DNA of 18,125 nt, from assembly GCA_050013075.1 (NCBI GenBank), contig JBEKFZ010000083.1, positions 1 to 18,125 on the forward strand. Direction: 5' to 3'. A program made the translations under genes and the position numbers. This DNA is from JBEKIK01 sp050013075. GTDB taxonomy: Bacteria > Planctomycetota > Planctomycetia > Pirellulales > Thermoguttaceae. Every line of letters starts with the position of its first letter. Position 1 is the first letter of the stretch. The notes under the pieces are model-generated. The model was not told where the DNA came from. It saw nothing but the letters and a program-made list of their open reading frames with translations, and did not search any database. This document shows positions 13,897-18,125 of the stretch, piece by piece.

Positions 13897-13958
13897 GGGA
13901 ATCTCCTAATTGTTAATTGTGTTTAATAAAAAAAACAACATACATGATTTCCTGCGCC

Positions 13959-14011
13959 TCTAATCTTTAATCTCTAATCTCCAATCCCTAATCTCTAATC
14001 CCTAATCCCTA
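13959..14011. repeat. Heptamer-phased tract (TCTAATC/CCTAATC)
   Basis: Seven 7-nt words in strict phase: TCTAATC, TTTAATC, TCTAATC, TCCAATC, CCTAATC, TCTAATC, CCTAATC, then CCTA. The final CTA (14009-14011) is, on the minus strand, the TAG stop codon of the SPFH gene, so the tract begins exactly at the end of that reading frame and fills half of the gap before the hydrolase gene. Confidence 0.9.
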
Positions 14012-14908
14012 TGTATACAACGTTCCGGTGTTGATAATCGGCTGGGCCTCGGCCTCGCCGCAAAGAACTACCAGCAGATTGCCGACCATGGCAGCCTTGC
14101 GTTCCTCGTCGAGTTGAACGATTCCCTTCTCGGCCAGGTCTTGCAGCGCCATCTGCACCATGCTCACCGCGCCGTGGACGATTTTCTGCCGGGCGTCGAT
14201 AATCGCCTCTGCCTGTTGTCGGCGGAGCATCACTCCGGCAATCTCAGGGGCGTAGGCCAGATGCGTCAGCCGGGCTTCCTCAATTAGTACGCCGGCTTTG
14301 GACACCCGCTCTTGCAGTTCCTTTTGCAAAGCCACGGATACTTCATCCACGCCGCTGCGCAGTGTAATCTCGTTTTCCGCGCCATGATCGTAGGCATAGC
14401 AACTTGCCAGGTGCCGCAGCGCCGATTTGCTTTGGATGGTGACGTAATTTTCATAGTTTTCCACGTCAAAACAAGCCTGGGCCGTGTCTTCCACGCGCCA
14501 AACAATCACGGCCGCAATCTCGATCGGATTGCCGCGCTTGTCGTTCACTTTGAGTTTCTGCCCGTTGAGGTTGCGCGAACGAAGCGAAATCCGACGCTTG
14601 GTGTTAAGCGGATTGGTCCAAAGAAATCCGCTGGTCCGCTCAGTGCCCTTGTATGCCCCGAATAGGATTAGCACCCGGGCTTCGTTGGGTTGAAGCGTAA
14701 AGTGGCCGTTAAACAAAAAAACAGCCAAACTGATGACCAAAAACCCCGAAACGAGTAAATAAAAATTCGGCAGTTCATGGATCTTATCTGCGTGGATGGT
14801 TGAAAAGATAAAACCGATCAGCAGACCAACGCCCGCGAAAAGCACGGCGATGTTGACAATCAGCATGAACCAACCATTCACAACGGCAATTGTTTTTTCA
14901 CGTGTCAT
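14009..14908 (-). CDS. SPFH/band-7 domain membrane protein
   Basis: About 300 residues. Two hydrophobic N-terminal segments (about 13-37 and 47-68) come before an SPFH domain: LQPNEARVLILFGAYKGT, then RSRNLNGQKLKVNDKRGNPIEIAAVIVWRVED, typical of stomatin/flotillin-like proteins, followed by a helical part (ALQKELQERVSKAGVLIEEARLTHLAYAPEIAGVMLRRQQAEAI) and a C-terminal oligomerisation-type helix. These proteins form large membrane-bound assemblies and support membrane organisation or protease control. Start at ATG 14908 (GGGA about 8 nt upstream); ATG 14917 is an alternative that adds three residues. The stop codon merges with a heptamer tract. It is probably functionally connected to the following hydrolase/CPBP/RHH/DUF1648 genes. 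Confidence 0.9.
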   Translation of the reverse strand: MTREKTIAVVNGWFMLIVNIAVLFAGVGLLIGFIFSTIHADKIHELPNFYLLVSGFLVISLAVFLFNGHFTLQPNEARVLILFGAYKGTERTSGFLWTNPLNTKRRISLRSRNLNGQKLKVNDKRGNPIEIAAVIVWRVEDTAQACFDVENYENYVTIQSKSALRHLASCYAYDHGAENEITLRSGVDEVSVALQKELQERVSKAGVLIEEARLTHLAYAPEIAGVMLRRQQAEAIIDARQKIVHGAVSMVQMALQDLAEKGIVQLDEERKAAMVGNLLVVLCGEAEAQPIINTGTLYT

Positions 14909-15152
14909 GGCAAACATCCCGATAAAGTGGTTGTTGAATATATCAAGATGATATCATATTGATATATATTAGTCAAGTGTCCAATACAAATTGGATTTTA
15001 ATCCTATGCGGCGTAAGGAGTTAAAGAAAAAACGCTCGCCCGATGGCTCGCAGTTAAGCAGGAGAGAAATTGTGCTTGCCGACCAACATTCGGTTGGTGC
15101 CCGTTCGCGGCTAAACAGAGAAGACACAAATGCGGGAAAGAGTATTAACACA

Positions 15153-15171
15153 CCGCGACCGCTGGTCGCGG
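15153..15171. repeat. Short perfect hairpin CCGCGACC-GCT-GGTCGCGG
   Basis: Eight-bp perfect stem around a 3-nt loop. There is no T-run, so it is not a convincing terminator. The words GACC/GGTC also occur in the inner stem of the repeat at 5276-5391, which suggests a common type of small dispersed palindrome. Confidence 0.7.
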
Positions 15172-15187
15172 CTTTACTGCATATTGT

Positions 15188-15215
15188 CTATAACCTATTT
15201 CCTATAACCTATTAC
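15188..15215. repeat. Heptamer-phased tract (CTATAAC/CTATTNC)
   Basis: Four 7-nt words in phase: CTATAAC, CTATTTC, CTATAAC, CTATTAC. It lies 9 bp beyond the 3' end of tRNA-Glu. Confidence 0.8.
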
Positions 15216-15223
15216 CTAGAAAG

Positions 15224-15296
15224 TGACCCCGACGGGATTCGAACCCGTGTTGCAGGCGTGAAAGGCCTGTGTCCTAGGCCTCTAGACGACGGGGCC
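15224..15296 (-). tRNA. tRNA-Glu (anticodon TTC)
   Basis: A 73-nt gene on the minus strand. The acceptor stem GGCCCCG pairs with CGGGGTC, with one G-U, and A is the discriminator base. The D-arm region is GTCGTCTAGAGGCCTAGGAC, the anticodon loop CTTTCAC gives anticodon TTC, and the T-loop is GGTTCGAATCC. The features and discriminator fit tRNA-Glu. CCA is not encoded, since CTT follows, so it must be added after transcription. Confidence 0.95.
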
Positions 15297-15488
15297 GGTT
15301 CCAAGGCGGTAAAAGCAAGACTCGACTTTGTACCGCGGCGATAAGGCATCCGTCAAGGGGTTTTGCCAATGCAGGCGCAAAGCATCAGAGTCGTTTAATA
15401 GAAAACGAGCCTTTACGAAAGACTGGAGAAAAGATTCAAAAGTGGAAGAGGCTAACGGACAAGCGCCCAGTTTTGGGAAGAAGAGTCT

Positions 15489-15716
15489 TTATGGGTTGCC
15501 GCTTGTTCCGGCTGTATCGGCTTTATCAGCCGTTTTGTTCCCCGTTGCAAGTTCGTTGCGATGAATTGCGTCAAAGACCTCACGACGGTGTACCGGCACT
15601 TCCTTTGGGGCCTCAACACCAAGTCGAACCTTATCTCCTCGAATTTCGACGACCACGATCGTAATGTCATCGTTGATGATAATACTTTCGTTTTTCTTAC
15701 GTGACAGCACTAACAT
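15489..15716 (-). CDS. csrA: Carbon storage regulator CsrA (RsmA)
   Basis: A 75-residue dimeric RNA-binding regulator that blocks or stabilises mRNAs at GGA motifs. MLVLSRKKNESIIIND is the classic N-terminus with Leu4 and Arg6; PVHRREVF contains Arg44, the other main RNA-contact residue. CsrA proteins usually have about 60 residues; the last 15-20 here (ATGNKTADKADTAG) form a polar tail. ATG 15716 was chosen because CsrA always starts MLVLSRK and AAGGAA lies 6 nt upstream; the frame continues to 15758 but that part is not conserved. No FliW gene nearby. Confidence 0.97.
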   Translation of the reverse strand: MLVLSRKKNESIIINDDITIVVVEIRGDKVRLGVEAPKEVPVHRREVFDAIHRNELATGNKTADKADTAGTSGNP

Positions 15717-15802
15717 AGTACGTTCCTTCGCCAGATTATCCTTTATACCCCCCTTCAATGTGCAATTTTACGGCATCTATATTTATAGACTGCCATCAAT
15801 GT

Positions 15803-15830
15803 ACGATACGCCTTAATTACTGGAAGTCAA
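15803..15830 (-). promoter_or_regulatory. Possible csrA promoter
   Basis: On the minus strand TTGACT (15830-15825) and TATCGT (15808-15803) are 16 nt apart, 5/6 and 4/6 matches. It lies about 90 nt upstream of the csrA start. Weak evidence. Confidence 0.3.
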
Positions 15831-16166
15831 GCGAATGACGGGCCAGTTGTAAGATTATTTCGGGTTTTTTTTGATAAAATAACTTGCTACCGATCTTTTC
15901 ATCCGTGCCGCTGCCTTCGTCATAGATTACCTAGGTTATGACAAGGAAGCGGATAATAATCTATAACATATTGCCGAATAATATGTTACATCACAAGACA
16001 TGTATTCAACAGTTGATAATCTTTATCTGAAATTGCACAATTAGTAATCATGTATTTTTGTAGGAAAAAAATCCTTCTCGCATCCATCTTATGGGTTATG
16101 AATAACTTGGCAAACCGGACATTTTTTGCCATTCAGATAAAAAATCCGCCTTTATGTAAGGTCCGC

Positions 16167-16194
16167 TTGCCGCTTCATTCTCAGCCCTTATAAT
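16167..16194 (+). promoter_or_regulatory. Probable sigma-70 promoter of nuoI
   Basis: A consensus -10 TATAAT (16189-16194) follows TTGCCG (16167-16172, 4/6) with a 16-nt spacer. Transcription would begin near 16201, leaving an 80-nt leader before the nuoI ATG at 16283. Confidence 0.5.
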
Positions 16195-16282
16195 CCATCT
16201 TTAGCGGCCGGAATAAAAGTTCTTGCTGTTCTTAGACGGATGTTTTATTCTCTACTTAACATACAAAAGAATTTAAATCCTT

Positions 16283-16810
16283 ATGCAACTCTGGCTTCGA
16301 AACATCCTTGAGGCTGTTATTACAGTGACTAAGGCCCTGTGTGTCTCGATACGCTACTGGATTCGCACCTGCGATCCGGTGCGTAGAACATTCACCGAGC
16401 ATTACGAATATCCCGAGTTACCGCTGAAGGTGGCGCCGCGGTTCCGCGGCTTCCATCGTTACGATCTCAGCAGTTGTATTGCATGCGAGCGCTGCGCAAG
16501 AGATTGTCCGGTAGGATGTATTTACATCGGTAAGGAGCGCAAGCCGCCGCGCAAGGGTTTTCAAATCACTAGTTTCACGGTTGATTACACAAAATGCATG
16601 TTCTGCGGGATATGCACCGAATCGTGTCCTTCGGATTGCATTTTTTTAGGCTTGTCTTATGATTTAAGTTGTTTCAGCCGGGACGGTTGCATTGTGGATT
16701 TTTCACGGTTGCCGTTGGAAGTGGCTTGGGGGCGAGCCGCGTTGAATCCCTTGGTTGTTGCCGCGGCCAAGATCATTGAAAAACCTGTCCACGGCGGCCC
16801 AAACCAGTAA
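16283..16810 (+). CDS. nuoI: NADH-quinone oxidoreductase subunit I (two 4Fe-4S clusters)
   Basis: A 175-residue subunit of respiratory complex I that carries iron-sulfur clusters N6a and N6b in the peripheral arm. Two ferredoxin motifs are complete: C65-C68-C71-C75 (CIACERCARDCP) and C105-C108-C111-C115 (CMFCGICTESCP), the last cysteine of the first group being followed by VGC as usual. An amphipathic N-terminus and EYPELPLKVAPRFRGFHRYD are typical. ATG 16283 has no strong ribosome-binding site. A DUF2203 gene and nuoA follow on the same strand; in many genomes nuoI sits between nuoH and nuoJ, so its position here, ahead of nuoA and separated by a non-nuo gene, is unusual. Confidence 0.95.
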   Translation: MQLWLRNILEAVITVTKALCVSIRYWIRTCDPVRRTFTEHYEYPELPLKVAPRFRGFHRYDLSSCIACERCARDCPVGCIYIGKERKPPRKGFQITSFTVDYTKCMFCGICTESCPSDCIFLGLSYDLSCFSRDGCIVDFSRLPLEVAWGRAALNPLVVAAAKIIEKPVHGGPNQ

Positions 16811-16812
16811 AT

Positions 16813-16878
16813 CAGAGATCAGGGGCCGGGGGCTAGAGATTAGGGCAATGTTGAATGCTGAATGCGGAATAATGAATT
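16813..16878. repeat. Heptamer-phased tract (CAGAGAT/TAGAGAT, then CTGAATG type)
   Basis: Words in 7-nt phase: CAGAGAT, CAGGGGC, CGGGGGC, TAGAGAT, TAGGGCA. After a 3-nt break come TTGAATG, CTGAATG, CGGAATA and ATGAATT. It starts 2 bp past the nuoI stop codon. The first part is the reverse-complement type of the tract at 13959-14011. Confidence 0.65.
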
Positions 16879-16890
16879 TGTCTAAAATCG

Positions 16891-16918
16891 CTATCCACTA
16901 ACCACTATCTACTAACCA
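16891..16918. repeat. Heptamer-phased tract (CTAACCA/CTATCNA)
   Basis: Four 7-nt words: CTATCCA, CTAACCA, CTATCTA, CTAACCA. It ends 9 bp before the DUF2203 start codon, so it lies in the ribosome-binding region of that gene. Confidence 0.8.
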
Positions 16919-16927
16919 CTTTTCCCC

Positions 16928-17392
16928 ATGACTCATAAACACGCCAAGCACCGGGAATTTTTCTCAATCGAGGAAGCCAATGCCATGCTTCCCCTGATCC
17001 GTGCGATTGTTTCCGACCTCACGACATTATCTCGCGATGTAAACGATCGGCATCAGCGGCTTTCGTTTCTTCTTGCCGGTCGAAATCCCAACGACCACGA
17101 TTTGTACCATGAAGAACTGGTACAGACCGAACAAGAATTGGAAAAAGATACTCGCCGGTTGCACGATTATCGGGAAGAACTGCGTGCCTTGGGAGTGGAA
17201 TCGGAAAAAGGGCCCGAAGGTTTCGTGGACTTTCCGGCTTTTTCGGACGGGCGAAAAATATGTCTTTGTTGGAAACTCGGCGAAGATGAGGTGCTTTTCT
17301 GGCACGACCACGACGCCGGTTGCAACCAACGTCAATTTTTAACGGCCGATAGCGTGGCTGGCAGTATGCCCGATGCGGATGCGGATAGTTAA
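16928..17392 (+). CDS. DUF2203 family protein
   Basis: A 154-residue soluble protein of unknown function. FFSIEEANAMLPLIRAIV at the N-terminus, a long helical middle (about 40-90) and the C-terminal block KGPEGFVDFPAFSDGRKICLCWKLGEDEVLFWHDHDAG are the DUF2203 signature. The last 15 residues are an acidic tail (DADADS). No classical ribosome-binding site is visible before ATG 16928, where a CTAACCA heptamer tract ends. It sits between nuoI and nuoA on the same strand, so a link with complex I expression or assembly is possible but unsupported. Confidence 0.88.
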   Translation: MTHKHAKHREFFSIEEANAMLPLIRAIVSDLTTLSRDVNDRHQRLSFLLAGRNPNDHDLYHEELVQTEQELEKDTRRLHDYREELRALGVESEKGPEGFVDFPAFSDGRKICLCWKLGEDEVLFWHDHDAGCNQRQFLTADSVAGSMPDADADS

Positions 17393-17543
17393 ATTCACGG
17401 TCTTCAGTGCCCAAACCATCATTCTTGGTGATCTTAACATACCACTATTGGTGCAGGCTTGCAAAAGATTGTGCATATTCTAAAATAATCACCTTCTTAA
17501 CGCTGTCATTGATCCGGGAAGGTGAAATCCGCACGCCTCGATT

Positions 17544-18125
17544 ATGCCTACCGCTATTGTCGCCTACCTGACGCTTTTTATCATGGTGGGCTTTATATTT
17601 TTGATTGTCGCACTACTCTTGGGTAGGCTGTTTCGGCCTATTTCACCATCGTCGGAAAAGTCCCAGGCATACGAATGCGGCGAGCCGGCGGTGGGGCCGG
17701 GGTTTGTCCAATTCGATCTGCGTTTTTACGTGGTGGCTTTGCTGTTTATTGTCTTCGAGGTCGAATTGGCGTTTTTCTTTCCACCGGCGGTGGTGTTCGG
17801 CAAACTTATTGCAATCCTGGGCCACACCGCGGACCAAAGCCCGCCGGCGGCCAAAACCGCGCAAGTATCTGCGATAGACGAACCATCTCGGGCCGTGGCG
17901 GAAAAATATCAAGAACTTGGCATTCACCGCCTCACGCCCGCGCCTGTCGCCGAGTTGGAATCTCAGACACGCAGTCTGGCCGCCGCGGCGATGATCGACA
18001 TGGGCCTGTTTTTCGTCGTGCTCTTGGTAGGTTTCGCCTACTTGTGGAAACGCGGCGACCTGGACTGGGTACGGGCCGTAAAAGGGTTCGGGGTTCAGGG
18101 TTCAGGGTTCAGAACTCCTGATGAA
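17544..18125 (+). CDS. nuoA: NADH-quinone oxidoreductase subunit A, C-terminus beyond window
   Basis: 194 codons are open to the end of the window; the frame is incomplete. A membrane subunit of complex I with three helices: about 4-26, 60-80 and 152-172. YECGEPAVGPGFVQFDLRFYVVALLF and VFEVELAFFFP (Glu72 and Glu74) are the conserved NuoA core. Between helices 2 and 3 there is an insert of about 60 residues (Pro/Ala-rich, then charged), while most NuoA proteins have only 120-145 residues in total. After the normal end (LWKRGDLDWVRAVK) the frame continues through a GGGTTCA heptamer tract, giving GFGVQGSGF. The start ATG 17544 was chosen for the first helix; its ribosome-binding site is not clear. 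Confidence 0.92.
   Translation, partial: MPTAIVAYLTLFIMVGFIFLIVALLLGRLFRPISPSSEKSQAYECGEPAVGPGFVQFDLRFYVVALLFIVFEVELAFFFPPAVVFGKLIAILGHTADQSPPAAKTAQVSAIDEPSRAVAEKYQELGIHRLTPAPVAELESQTRSLAAAAMIDMGLFFVVLLVGFAYLWKRGDLDWVRAVKGFGVQGSGFRTPDE
18084..18111. repeat. Heptamer-phased tract (GGGTTCA) within the nuoA frame
   Basis: GGGTTCG, GGGTTCA, GGGTTCA, GGGTTCA in exact phase, the reverse-complement type of the TGAACCC words at 4573-4586. It sits where NuoA would normally end and is translated in frame. Confidence 0.85.

Larger units (their letters stand above)
14918..15223. other. Intergenic region between SPFH gene and tRNA-Glu
   Basis: No gene supported. It holds an ACCAAC/GTTGGT hairpin near 15082-15100, the short palindrome at 15153-15171 and the heptamer tract at 15188-15215. 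The stretch next to 14918 is A/T-rich (GATATCATATTGATATATATTAG) and could hold the SPFH promoter on the minus strand, but I could not fix -35 and -10 boxes. Confidence 0.4.
15717..16282. other. A/T-rich intergenic region between divergent csrA and nuoI
   Basis: About 565 bases with no gene I can support. It includes the promoters proposed for csrA and nuoI and two inverted repeats: GTCATA/TATGAC (15919-15924 with 15937-15942, enclosing ACCTAGGT) and TAACATATT/AATATGTTA (15964-15972 with 15980-15988). They may be regulator sites. No known riboswitch or small RNA recognised. Confidence 0.5.

Noticed and set aside
14991..15344. 117-codon plus-strand frame across the SPFH-tRNA gap
   Set aside because: It runs through the heptamer tract and the antisense strand of tRNA-Glu, which excludes a real gene.
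17675..18121. 148-codon plus-strand frame near the window end
   Set aside because: It is an out-of-frame shadow of nuoA, whose own frame shows clear NuoA motifs.

Overview
The window looks like part of a planctomycete chromosome, most likely Pirellulales-like. This is inferred from gene content; no 16S gene is present. The clues are a PEP-CTERM exported protein, a planctomycete-style PQQ-like beta-propeller protein, a TrpB2-type enzyme, a DUF2203 protein, a NuoA with a long insertion, and intergenic DNA crowded with palindromic repeats and 7-nt-phased tracts.

Layout. The minus strand opens with the N-terminal third or less of a GroEL paralogue (1-250). A PEP-CTERM gene with a clear intrinsic terminator follows (680-1705), then a plus-strand remnant of a second PEP-CTERM gene with its own terminator (2131-2435). 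A palindromic element precedes a divergent pair: a deoxyhypusine-synthase-family enzyme (minus) and a pyruvoyl-dependent arginine decarboxylase (plus). Together they suggest agmatine-based polyamine metabolism. Next come a PilZ-like protein, a transglutaminase/TPR protein whose reading frame contains two copies of a palindromic repeat, and an MFS transporter, all minus. The plus strand then carries TrpB2 and the PQQ-like protein.

From 11272 to 14917 five minus-strand genes run together: SPFH/band-7 membrane protein, exported alpha/beta hydrolase, CPBP intramembrane protease, ribbon-helix-helix regulator and DUF1648 (SdpI-like) membrane protein. The last four are tightly packed and probably one operon. 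This is the best candidate for an undescribed envelope-stress or self-immunity module. After it come tRNA-Glu and csrA (minus), then, on the plus strand, nuoI, a DUF2203 gene and nuoA (running off the window). The nuo genes here are not contiguous.

Two patterns cut across the gene map. At least eight palindromic elements of several families lie between or inside genes. At least five regions have short intergenic words repeated with a strict 7-nt period but a different consensus at each place, and one of these runs into the nuoA reading frame.
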